Below are positions 1 to 7,923 of a stretch of 10,087 nt of DNA, one piece after another. The number at the start of each line of letters is the position of its first letter. Position 1 is the stretch's first letter. This DNA is from Muribaculaceae bacterium (GTDB lineage: Bacteria > Bacteroidota > Bacteroidia > Bacteroidales > Muribaculaceae). The notes below the pieces were generated by a model. It worked only from the letters and a program-made list of their open reading frames with translations. It was not told the origin of the DNA and made no database searches. The stretch spans positions 1 to 10,087 of the forward strand of contig VSPW01000059.1 in the NCBI GenBank assembly GCA_009775535.1. Direction: 5' to 3'. The translations under genes and the position numbers were made by a program.

Positions 1-2
1 AT

Positions 3-2810
3 GTGGCGCTGAGTGAGGCTGCCACATATATCCCGTTCACCGCCAAATCTCTGTCCATGTTCAAATCCGATATCGCCGGTCTATTGCCTGAAAGCAAGCG
101 TGGATATGGGATAAATGTCACAGGCGGTGGTAAGAGCCTTGATAGCCTGGCTCTTTTTGCCCCTAAGGATTTTAGAGGGCCTGACGGCTCTGACGGAAGG
201 TTTTTCAGGGATATGGGCGCGGAGGTGTCTTCTGACGGTCTAGACGGTGCTGTGATAGCGATGTGGCAGAGCCATGGATGGTATTATGAGCGTAAATTTG
301 ACAGGTGGGAGTGGCAAAGGGCCAGGATTTTCCAGACAGTCGAGGATCTGTATACCCAGAGCTATGTAATGCCGTTCCTGATGCCGATGTTGCGCAATGC
401 CGGCGCTTATGTGATGAGTCCACGTGAACGTGACGTCAGCAATGTGGAGATAATAATAGATGGCGATGGCGGACGGTACGTGCAGGGGCATTACCGGGAG
501 AGGAACGGCAGGCATAAATGGCGGGAGGCTGGTGGTATAGCCGGGTTTGCATATACAAAAAAGGAACTTCGGGAAGGTGATAACCCTTTCAGGGAAGGGG
601 GCGTACGTAAGGTCTCTGTAGCTATGCCTGGTGAGCGGGAATCAACCTCCGGATGGTATGCCGACATACCTGCCACCGGCGAATATGCCGTGTACGTATC
701 GTATGCCTCGTTGCCGGAAAGTTCTCCGCAGGTCCGGTATAGGGTGAATTCGATGTCCGGAAGCCGGGACTTTATCATAAACCAGCAGATGGGAGGCGGG
801 ACATGGATATATCTTGGCCATTTCCAATTTGAGGCCGGTGGACGGGATATGCCTTTGGTCGAGGTGTCGAATATCGCGCCTGACGGAAGTTGTGCAGGAT
901 GTGTAGTGACGGCTGATGCCGTAAAGATAGGTGGCGGTATGGGTAATGTGGCCAGGGGTGTAATGGATGCTGGTGACGGTATTGTCCACCGTTATTCGGT
1001 AAGTGGCCTTCCGCGGTTTACGGAGGGGGCGCGCTACTGGCTTCAGTGGGCAGGTATGCCCGACAGCGTATATACTCCTTCAGGCAATGGGAACGACTAT
1101 ACTGACGACTACCGTTGCCGGGCATTGTGGGTGAACCATATGGCTGGCGGGTCGTCTGTTATGCCGTCACGCAAGGGTCTGAAAATACCTGTAGACCTGT
1201 CGCTTGCATTCCATACCGATGCCGGTACAACGATGAACGATTCCGTGATTGGAACTCTGGGTATATATTGCACTATTGGTGATACACTTGGCAATGGGTC
1301 TTCGAGGCTTGCTTCCCGTGACCTTACCGACCTGGTGATGACCAGTATAGTCAACGATATACGCGCCGTCTGGAATCCGTCATGGACACGGCGCGGGATG
1401 TGGGATAAAAGCTATTTTGAGGCGCGTGCGCCGGAAGTCCCGGCGATGTTGCTCGAACTGTTGAGCCACCAGAATTTTGCGGATATGAAACATGGCCTTG
1501 ATCCGGCATTCCGTTTTGATGTGTCGCGTGCCATATACAAAGGCATACTGAGGTTCATTGCTGCCCGAGATGGCCGGCCATATGTAGTCCAGCCGCTTCC
1601 GGTACGGGCTTTTGCCATCAGCCGGACTTATGGAGGGGATGGCATGTATGAACTGTCGTGGAAGCCATCAGTGGATTCATTGGAAGCTACGGCCGTACCT
1701 ACACATTATATAATAGAGGAACGTGTGGACAGCGGAGCGTTTATGGTGGCAGGCCGTAGCGCCGAGCCTCGTTTCAGTATCAGTGTAAGGGACGGAAAGA
1801 TACATTCATACCGGATTATAGCTGTAAATAGCGGCGGTGTCTCATTCCCTTCTGAGGTGCTGGCGATGTGCCATAAGCCAGGGGGGACGCCTGTGGTGAT
1901 CGTCAATGGCTTTACACGTGTTTCCGCTCCGGATTGGTTCGATCATGGTGACATTGCAGGGTTTTATGACAGCAAGGACCATGGCGTACCGTATATGGAA
2001 GATATAAGTTACATAGGGTCACAGTATGAGTTCCGCCGGAAAGTCCCATGGATGGACGATGATGCGGCCGGATTCGGGGCTTCAAGGTCTGATTATCAGG
2101 ATAAGGTGCTGGCCGGTAATACTTTTGATTATACATATACCCACGGCAGGGCGGTCGCTGACGCCGGATACGGATTTGTGTCGTTGAGTGTGGATGCTTT
2201 CGTTGAATCGCCGTTGCCTGGCGTCCCGGCGGTAATAGACCTTATCTTGGGGAAGCAGAGGCAGACGGCCGTAGGCACAGGCCTAAAATCGAGGTTCAAG
2301 GCCTTTACTCCAGGACTGAAAGCCAAGCTAAAGGAATGTACCGATAACGGATGCTCCGTGTTTGTAAGCGGTAGCTATGTCGCTTCGGATATTTGGGACA
2401 ATCCATATTCCGATTCTTTGACTATGGTGTCCGACAAGGATTTTGCCGCAGGTGTGCTTGGCTATAAATGGAGGGTTGGCCAGGCTACCGTGACAGGAAG
2501 TGTATGCGGCTTGCTGTCGCCATCCGGATTGTTTGATGGTGAGTCTTATACATTTAACCAGATGCTGGACACCAGATGCTATCCGGTGGAATCTCCTGAT
2601 GCCATATATCCGTCAGACCACTCCCGCGGGATTCCGGTCATGAAGTATACAGAGAATAATCTTACAGCGGCTGTCGCACATGATGCCGGGGATTACCGTA
2701 CGGTGGTCATGGGATTTCCGTTTGAATCGGTTGTTGGCGTTAGGGCCAAGGCCTCGCTGATGCGCTGTGTGCTGGAATATCTTTGTCCAAAACAAGTCAA
2801 AAACAATTAA
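3..2810 (+). CDS. Multidomain N-acetylmuramoyl-L-alanine amidase-like protein (golvesin/FN3 domains, 'xanthan lyase' annotation), 5'-partial
   Basis: Probably cleaves the bond between MurNAc and the stem peptide; this is inferred. Residues are counted from the GTG at position 3, but the frame is open to the window edge, so the real start and any signal peptide lie upstream. An Amidase_3-like fold appears split in two. The first part (about 85-150) holds SHGWYYE with H91 and QTVEDLY with E114. The second part (about 340-530) holds FHTDAG with H404 and VPAMLLE with E485. These four fit the zinc ligands and catalytic Glu of Amidase_3 enzymes. Between them, about 195-315, is a beta-rich golvesin/Xly carbohydrate-binding-like domain ending in ADAVKIGGG. 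A fibronectin III-like domain follows (about 535-626). The C-terminal alpha/beta region (about 630-930), with VFVSGSYVASD, resembles a class I amidotransferase fold, with no clear catalytic triad seen. Homologues are often annotated xanthan lyase, which I consider misleading. The next gene starts 7 nt downstream. Confidence 0.75.
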   Translation: MALSEAATYIPFTAKSLSMFKSDIAGLLPESKRGYGINVTGGGKSLDSLALFAPKDFRGPDGSDGRFFRDMGAEVSSDGLDGAVIAMWQSHGWYYERKFDRWEWQRARIFQTVEDLYTQSYVMPFLMPMLRNAGAYVMSPRERDVSNVEIIIDGDGGRYVQGHYRERNGRHKWREAGGIAGFAYTKKELREGDNPFREGGVRKVSVAMPGERESTSGWYADIPATGEYAVYVSYASLPESSPQVRYRVNSMSGSRDFIINQQMGGGTWIYLGHFQFEAGGRDMPLVEVSNIAPDGSCAGCVVTADAVKIGGGMGNVARGVMDAGDGIVHRYSVSGLPRFTEGARYWLQWAGMPDSVYTPSGNGNDYTDDYRCRALWVNHMAGGSSVMPSRKGLKIPVDLSLAFHTDAGTTMNDSVIGTLGIYCTIGDTLGNGSSRLASRDLTDLVMTSIVNDIRAVWNPSWTRRGMWDKSYFEARAPEVPAMLLELLSHQNFADMKHGLDPAFRFDVSRAIYKGILRFIAARDGRPYVVQPLPVRAFAISRTYGGDGMYELSWKPSVDSLEATAVPTHYIIEERVDSGAFMVAGRSAEPRFSISVRDGKIHSYRIIAVNSGGVSFPSEVLAMCHKPGGTPVVIVNGFTRVSAPDWFDHGDIAGFYDSKDHGVPYMEDISYIGSQYEFRRKVPWMDDDAAGFGASRSDYQDKVLAGNTFDYTYTHGRAVADAGYGFVSLSVDAFVESPLPGVPAVIDLILGKQRQTAVGTGLKSRFKAFTPGLKAKLKECTDNGCSVFVSGSYVASDIWDNPYSDSLTMVSDKDFAAGVLGYKWRVGQATVTGSVCGLLSPSGLFDGESYTFNQMLDTRCYPVESPDAIYPSDHSRGIPVMKYTENNLTAAVAHDAGDYRTVVMGFPFESVVGVRAKASLMRCVLEYLCPKQVKNN

Positions 2811-2817
2811 TCGCCAT

Positions 2818-4299
2818 ATGAACGATAATATTATAGATATCTTTATCCCGTTTGCCGATATGCAGCAGGCAAAGGCTACGGTCGAAGGTATACGCGGAAG
2901 CGGTGCTCCAATAGGAGACATATACCTTCTTGCCGCCTGTGGATGTGAGGTGGAAATCCCCGGATGTAAAGCAATTGAGACCGAAAGCATATATTCTACG
3001 GATGCGGTGAGGAAGATTGCGGCAGCGTCGTGCAATTGCCGCTATGTAATGCTCTACACAGGGCACAACGTTCTGAATATGGGCTACCTTGCCATTCAAC
3101 GGTTTCTCAGACTTGCGGAGGATACCGGCGCAGGGTTGCTATATTCGGATTATCATACCGAAATTGACGGCAGGCGTCAGGCCGTCCCGGTAATCGACTA
3201 CCAGCCCGGTTCTTTGCGTGACGATTTCAATTTCGGATCGGTGATGTTCTTCTTTGCTGCGGCATTGCGTGAGGCTGTATCTGGAATGGATGAGGACTAT
3301 GCGTCAGCCGGGCTTTATGACCTGCGGTTGCGGCTGTCCAGAATTTCGGCGATTGTCCATATAAATGAATATCTTTATAGTGACGTCACATCCGATACCC
3401 GTGGCAGTGCGCAGAAAATGTTTGATTATGTCGACCCTAAGAACAGGGCCGTGCAGCTGGAGATGGAAAAGGCATGTACCGCGCACTTGAAGGCGATCGG
3501 TGGATATCTTAGCCCGGAGTTCAAGGACGTTCCATTGGATGGTGGGGATTTCCCGGTCGAGGCATCAGTTATCATTCCTGTCCGTAACCGTGTGGGCACT
3601 GTCCGCGATGCCATTATGAGTGCATTGTCCCAGAAGGCCGGGTTTGAGTATAATGTCATAGTTGTAGACAATCATTCTGATGACGGCACTACTGAGGCCG
3701 TAGCTTCCATAGCGTCTGTAGACCCGCGTGTGGTGCACATAAGGCCCGACAGGACGGATCTTGGGATAGGCGGATGCTGGAATCTGGCCGTGGCCCACCC
3801 ATTATGTGGCAAGTTTGCCGTTCAGCTCGACAGTGACGACATGTATTCCGGAGACAGTACCCTTTCAAGGATTGTGAGTGCCTTCTATGAGCAGAAATGT
3901 GCAATGCTTGTAGGATCGTACATGCTTACCGACATCAATTGCAACCCTATTCCGCCCGGGGTGATCGACCATAGAGAGTGGACTCCAGATAATGGACGTA
4001 ACAATGCCTTGCGTATCAACGGCCTTGGAGCGCCGCGCTGCTTCTATACACCATTGCTGCGCAGGATTCAAATACCGAACACATCGTATGGCGAGGACTA
4101 TGCCCTGGGGCTGGCATTTTCGCGTGAATACCGCATAGGACGTATCTATGACGTCCTTTACCTGTGCCGCCGCTGGGAAGGTAATTCAGACGCTTCGCTT
4201 GATGTGGCAAGGCTCAATGCCAACAATTTGTATAAGGACAAGATACGCTCATGGGAGATACAGGCACGCAAGACCATGAACGCTGTTAGACAGGCATGA
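2818..4299 (+). CDS. Family 2-type glycosyltransferase with two GT-A-like halves
   Basis: Predicted cytoplasmic, 493 aa. The C-terminal half (from about residue 248) is a clear GT2 domain: ASVIIPV at 249-255, then VIVVDNHSDDGT, and the metal/nucleotide-binding motif LDSDD at 337-341. A later acidic GEDY lies where GT2 enzymes often carry the catalytic base region. The N-terminal half (about 5-240) has the same layout: IDIFIPF near the start, then YTGHN (T81-N84) where a DxD would sit, then GLLYSDYHTEIDGR and a QPGSLRDDFNFGSVMFF segment typical of GT2 families. It therefore looks like a second GT-A domain that lost its DxD. No membrane segments are seen. I chose ATG 2818 rather than the in-frame ATG 2767, because the longer version would overlap the upstream gene by 44 nt and adds a polar, unconserved-looking tail. 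Donor and acceptor are unknown. Its place in a MurNAc-salvage operon suggests a cell-envelope role. Confidence 0.85.
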   Translation: MNDNIIDIFIPFADMQQAKATVEGIRGSGAPIGDIYLLAACGCEVEIPGCKAIETESIYSTDAVRKIAAASCNCRYVMLYTGHNVLNMGYLAIQRFLRLAEDTGAGLLYSDYHTEIDGRRQAVPVIDYQPGSLRDDFNFGSVMFFFAAALREAVSGMDEDYASAGLYDLRLRLSRISAIVHINEYLYSDVTSDTRGSAQKMFDYVDPKNRAVQLEMEKACTAHLKAIGGYLSPEFKDVPLDGGDFPVEASVIIPVRNRVGTVRDAIMSALSQKAGFEYNVIVVDNHSDDGTTEAVASIASVDPRVVHIRPDRTDLGIGGCWNLAVAHPLCGKFAVQLDSDDMYSGDSTLSRIVSAFYEQKCAMLVGSYMLTDINCNPIPPGVIDHREWTPDNGRNNALRINGLGAPRCFYTPLLRRIQIPNTSYGEDYALGLAFSREYRIGRIYDVLYLCRRWEGNSDASLDVARLNANNLYKDKIRSWEIQARKTMNAVRQA

Positions 4300-4306
4300 A
4301 GTCATT

Positions 4307-5245
4307 ATGGTTTTGACTGATAAGGTTAGATCATTCTTTCAAGGACAGCTTGCCGGATGGCAATTGGCGGCCGGAAATTATTCTTCATTGGAATTGGCTG
4401 AGTACAGGACTGTCGATATCGATGGCTGGGAAGTATGCCTGCAGTTCAATCCATCGAGGATCGTTTCATCGTCAGCAAAGGTCGACAGCGGTTCTGTGGC
4501 ATCGCGACCCTGTTTCTTATGTAGCGTAAACAGGCCTGAGGTACAGTCGGGCCTGGATTTTGAAGGACGTTATGAGATACTTGTAAACCCGTATCCCATA
4601 TTTCCTTGCCATCTAACGATACCGGACATTTCACATGTGCCTCAGTGCATATCAGGCCGTCTGTCGGATATGTTCCTTCTTGCAGAGGCACTTCCGGGCA
4701 TGTGTGTGTTCTATAATGGCCCAAAGTGTGGCGCCTCAGCGCCGGACCATATGCATTTCCAGGCCGGAAACATTGAAAAATTCCCTATAATACCGGAGTT
4801 GGGGCGTCATGATTGCCATACTGTGGCATCGGTGGGTGATGCCCGTCTTTCGGTTGTACATGGTATGCCGTATGGCCTGTTTACGATAGATGCATGTACC
4901 CCCAAAGCGGCTTCTGAGGCCTTTGGCATGTTGTATGCGGCCTTGCCATGTGCCGGTGGCAGTCAAGAGCCTATGATGAATGTGCTGGCATATGCTGCAG
5001 GTGCTGGCATTGTGCGTATTGTAGTGATACCCCGTAAACGTCACCGCCCATCCTTCTATGGGACTGAAGGTGAGCATACCATGTTAGTCAGTCCGGCATC
5101 GGTTGACATGGGAGGGCTGTTCATCATGCCTAGGCGTTGCGACTTTCTCCGTATGGATGCAGTTGCCATAAAGAAAATTTTTGACGAACTTTGTTATAGC
5201 GGCCGAGACATTGAAGGTGTCGTGCAGGCCGTCTTAAAAAAATGA
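4307..5245 (+). CDS. DUF4922 protein, GalT/HIT-superfamily-like nucleotidyltransferase or phosphorylase
   Basis: 312 aa, no signal peptide or membrane segment, so predicted cytoplasmic. I recognise the DUF4922 type found in Bacteroidota. The core reads like the GalT/Ap4A-phosphorylase branch of the HIT superfamily. NPYPIFPCHLTIPDISHVPQ is followed by FYNGPKCGASAPDHMHFQAG, which contains H148-M-H150-F-Q152 (HxHxQ). By analogy with GalT (HPHGQ), H150 would be the nucleophile that carries the nucleotide. C69-F-L-C72, H102 and H148 match the C-C-H-H order of the structural zinc site in E. coli GalT. A later basic motif, PRKRHRP (242-248), could bind phosphate. The reaction is unknown. Candidates are phosphorolysis of a dinucleotide or nucleotide-sugar, or nucleotidyl transfer to a sugar 1-phosphate. 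It lies 7 nt after the glycosyltransferase and 5 nt before the SpoIID-like gene. The family call is firmer than the catalytic assignment. Confidence 0.8.
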   Translation: MVLTDKVRSFFQGQLAGWQLAAGNYSSLELAEYRTVDIDGWEVCLQFNPSRIVSSSAKVDSGSVASRPCFLCSVNRPEVQSGLDFEGRYEILVNPYPIFPCHLTIPDISHVPQCISGRLSDMFLLAEALPGMCVFYNGPKCGASAPDHMHFQAGNIEKFPIIPELGRHDCHTVASVGDARLSVVHGMPYGLFTIDACTPKAASEAFGMLYAALPCAGGSQEPMMNVLAYAAGAGIVRIVVIPRKRHRPSFYGTEGEHTMLVSPASVDMGGLFIMPRRCDFLRMDAVAIKKIFDELCYSGRDIEGVVQAVLKK

Positions 5246-5250
5246 TATAA

Positions 5251-6585
5251 ATGCAAAAACCGAATGTGAAGGTAGGCATCATGAATGCCACAGCGGTAAG
5301 GTTTATCCTTAACGGAAGTTTCCATGGCGGTGGTGGAGCGGTCACCGGATGCCATGAAGTCGCGTTGTCGGCCGATGGTACGGCGATTATGCTTGATGGC
5401 CGGCTGGTAGGAGAGCAGCTGGAGTTTACCCCTGACGATATGGCAGGATGCAGCTTTGGCCTTTTTGGTGTTACGATAGGCCGTGGATTTCATTGGCAAA
5501 GGAATGAAGACCAGACATTCCGCGGGTCGCTCCGCTTTATTGTCGAGGACGGTGGTGTCACCGCTGTAAATATCATTCCTGTAGAGGAGTACCTCATGAG
5601 TGTCATATCTTCCGAAATGAGCGCAACATCATCTATGGAGCTTCTCAAGGCCCACGCTGTCATCTCCAGGAGCTGGCTGCTTGCACAGATAGGCAAGTGC
5701 ACTGTGCATGCGGACGGACACGACAAGGATTGCGGGAAGGACGGGACTGTTGTCAATGGTTCGGAAATATTGCGGTGGTACGACAAGGATGACCATCTTA
5801 ACTACGATGTTTGCGCCGATGACCATTGCCAGCGTTATCAGGGCATAACACGCCAGACGTCAACGTCGGTGTCTGATGCAGTCAGGGCAACCGAAGGAGA
5901 GGTGCTTATGTATGGAGGAGGATTGTGCGATGCAAGGTTCTCAAAATGCTGCGGCGGAGTGTTTGAGGAGTTCAGGAACTGTTGGCAGCCGATAGACGTT
6001 CCCTACCTGTCAGTGAGACGCGATACGGAAAGTGAAGACGGATATCCTGACTTGACTAAGGAAAGCAATGCCAGGGAATGGATTCTAGGTAATCCGGACT
6101 CTTTCTGCAACACCGGTGATGCCGCTGTCCTGTCGCAGGTGCTGAACAATTATGACCAGGAGACAGCCGACTTTTACCGGTGGACGGTGGAATACTCACA
6201 GGACGAGCTTGCCGGAATAATAAAGGAGCGCAGTGGCATTGATTTCGGACAGATAGTTGACCTCGTGCCTGTGGCGAGGGGCACTTCTGGGCGTTTGTGG
6301 AAACTGGAGATAGTGGGCACAAAAAGGACTATGGTCATCGGAAAGGAGTTGGAGATACGCCGTACATTGTCGTCGACCCATCTCTATAGTTCCGCATTTA
6401 CCGTGGAGAAATGTGTGGACGGTGGCGGAGACGTCCCATCGCGGTTCATACTGCATGGCGCAGGCTGGGGGCATGGCGTGGGCCTGTGCCAGATCGGCGC
6501 TGCCGTAATGGGTGCCAGGGGCTATTCGTATACTCAGATTCTGTATCATTATTTTTCTGGTTCTTCCGTAGAGAAGATATATTGA
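5251..6585 (+). CDS. SpoIID/LytB-domain protein, putative lytic transglycosylase
   Basis: 444 aa. The N-terminus (VKVGIMNATAVRFILNGSF) and C-terminus (GAGWGHGVGLCQIGA, then YSYTQILYHYFSGSSVEKIY) are hallmarks of the SpoIID/LytB family. The core PVEEYLMSVISSEM carries E122, corresponding to the catalytic Glu of SpoIID lytic transglycosylases, which cut MurNAc-GlcNAc bonds in peptide-free glycan. H182, C188, H192 and C193 resemble the His/Cys zinc site reported for Clostridioides difficile SpoIID. A Cys-rich FSKCCGG segment follows. The start is firm: an in-frame TAA at 5248-5250 lies directly before ATG 5251, so no upstream extension is possible. ATG 5281 is the only close alternative but would cut the conserved first strand. 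No hydrophobic signal peptide is seen, so the protein appears cytoplasmic, which is unusual for a peptidoglycan enzyme. Its operon partners suggest work on wall fragments, but the substrate is unproven. Confidence 0.85.
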   Translation: MQKPNVKVGIMNATAVRFILNGSFHGGGGAVTGCHEVALSADGTAIMLDGRLVGEQLEFTPDDMAGCSFGLFGVTIGRGFHWQRNEDQTFRGSLRFIVEDGGVTAVNIIPVEEYLMSVISSEMSATSSMELLKAHAVISRSWLLAQIGKCTVHADGHDKDCGKDGTVVNGSEILRWYDKDDHLNYDVCADDHCQRYQGITRQTSTSVSDAVRATEGEVLMYGGGLCDARFSKCCGGVFEEFRNCWQPIDVPYLSVRRDTESEDGYPDLTKESNAREWILGNPDSFCNTGDAAVLSQVLNNYDQETADFYRWTVEYSQDELAGIIKERSGIDFGQIVDLVPVARGTSGRLWKLEIVGTKRTMVIGKELEIRRTLSSTHLYSSAFTVEKCVDGGGDVPSRFILHGAGWGHGVGLCQIGAAVMGARGYSYTQILYHYFSGSSVEKIY

Positions 6586-6592
6586 TCCGGTT

Positions 6593-7882
6593 ATGGAAAA
6601 GATATCAGCCCGGAATCCATGGGCTTGGATTCCGACACTATATTTTGCGCAGGGGCTTCCCTATGTAGCAGTGATGACACTTTCAGTGATAATGTATAAG
6701 CGTTTGGGTATATCCAATACCGACATTGCGTTATACACAGGATGGCTGTATCTGCCATGGGTCATAAAGCCTGTATGGAGTCCGTTTATCGACATTATAT
6801 CCACAAAACGTAGGTGGACGCTGATGATGCAGTGGACATTGGCGGCATCGTTGGCCGGGATAGCCTTTACGATACCTACGGAAATGTTTTTCCAGCTCAC
6901 ACTGGCTGTGTTCTGGATTGTTGGGTTTACTTCAGCCACACACGACATTGCCGCCGACGGTTTCTATATGCTGGCGCTTACGGGGCATCAGCAGTCGTTC
7001 TATGTAGGCATACGTTCTACCTTCTACCGTATAGCCACTGTGGCTGGCCAAGGGGCGCTCGTGATTCTTGCCGGAAGCATCGAGACGTGTACGGGCGACA
7101 TTCCGTTTGCTTGGAGTGTGGCGTTCGGTGTATTGTCTGTCTTTTTCCTCATGGTGTCATTGTACCACGGATGGGCATTGCCACGTCCTGTAGCCGATTC
7201 TGCCAGGGACTCTTCCCGGTCGGCGCACGATGTGTTCCGTGAGTTCGTCGACACATTCCGCTCTTTTTTCCGGAAAAAGCAGATATGGGCCGCTGTTGCG
7301 TTCATGCTGCTTTACCGTTTGCCAGAGGCTCAGCTGGTCAAACTTATAAACCCGTTTTTGCTTGACCCTGTCAGCGAGGGCGGGCTAGGTCTGTCCACAA
7401 AGGTCGTCGGGTTTGTGTATGGCACTATCGGTATAATAGGTCTTACTTCCGGTGGCATTGTCGGTGGCATCATGGCCGCCAGGGGAGGGCTTAGGCGGTG
7501 GTTGAAGCCTATGGCTTGGAGCATGTCGCTGACATGCCTCACATTCGTATACCTCAGCTATGCCACAGAGCCGTCATTGCTCACCATAAATATATGTGTG
7601 TTTGTCGAGCAGTTCGGATACGGGTTCGGGTTTACGGCATATATGCTGTATCTTATATATTTTTCGGAAGGCAGGCACAGGACGGCCCATTATTCCATAT
7701 GCACCGGTTTCATGGCCCTTGGGATGATGCTGCCGGGAATGGCTGCCGGATGGCTTCAGGAGACAATCGGATACCGGTATTTTTTCATATGGACAATCGT
7801 CTGTTGTGCCGCGACTATAGGTGTGTGCTCAATATTGAAGATAGCTCCGGATTTTGGCCTTAAAAAACGCGGGACGGAGTGA
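6593..7882 (+). CDS. murT: AmpG-like MFS transporter, probable MurNAc/muropeptide importer (MurT-like)
   Basis: 429 aa and strongly hydrophobic, with roughly a dozen membrane segments, so an inner-membrane protein. AmpG-family features include NPWAWIPTLYFAQGLPY in the first helix, LPWVIKPVWSPFID in the second to third helix region, and SATHDIAADGFYMLAL, the counterpart of the AmpG 'DIAxDxY' segment. A charged central loop (about residues 200-225) separates the two six-helix halves. AmpG in Enterobacteria imports GlcNAc-anhydroMurNAc muropeptides. The homologue beside murK and murQ in Tannerella forsythia, named MurT, supports import of MurNAc. Gene order here is the same, transporter-kinase-etherase, which is why I use the symbol, but the exact substrate cannot be read from sequence. 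ATG 6593 is 7 nt after the preceding stop. After the gene comes the only gap above 10 nt in the operon. Confidence 0.85.
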   Translation: MEKISARNPWAWIPTLYFAQGLPYVAVMTLSVIMYKRLGISNTDIALYTGWLYLPWVIKPVWSPFIDIISTKRRWTLMMQWTLAASLAGIAFTIPTEMFFQLTLAVFWIVGFTSATHDIAADGFYMLALTGHQQSFYVGIRSTFYRIATVAGQGALVILAGSIETCTGDIPFAWSVAFGVLSVFFLMVSLYHGWALPRPVADSARDSSRSAHDVFREFVDTFRSFFRKKQIWAAVAFMLLYRLPEAQLVKLINPFLLDPVSEGGLGLSTKVVGFVYGTIGIIGLTSGGIVGGIMAARGGLRRWLKPMAWSMSLTCLTFVYLSYATEPSLLTINICVFVEQFGYGFGFTAYMLYLIYFSEGRHRTAHYSICTGFMALGMMLPGMAAGWLQETIGYRYFFIWTIVCCAATIGVCSILKIAPDFGLKKRGTE

Positions 7883-7903
7883 CGTTTATTAATAGTGTAA
7901 ACA

Positions 7904-7919
7904 TTATAATATATTATAA
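7904..7919. repeat. 16-bp perfect palindrome before murK
   Basis: TTATAATATATTATAA reads the same on both strands and fills the space just before the murK start (ATG 7924), in the only sizeable gap of the operon. It could be a protein-binding site or an mRNA element affecting ribosome access; being only A and T, it may also be chance in an AT-rich spacer. Confidence 0.5.
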
Positions 7920-7923
7920 GGAT

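Noticed and set aside
2767..2817. 17-codon upstream extension of the glycosyltransferase
   Set aside because: It overlaps the preceding gene by 44 nt and precedes the typical IDIFIPF strand with unrelated polar sequence; ATG 2818 gives a 7-nt gap like its neighbours.
6814..7242. 142-codon + strand reading frame inside murT
   Set aside because: Cys- and Arg-rich out-of-frame reading of a clear membrane transporter; no domain recognised.
7905..7910. TATAAT, E. coli-like -10 box before murK
   Set aside because: Bacteroidota promoters use TAnnTTTG; none is present here and the hexamer is part of the AT palindrome.
7918..7922. AAGGA as a Shine-Dalgarno site for murK
   Set aside because: Only one base separates it from the ATG, too short for ribosome placement; Bacteroidota genes often lack such sites.
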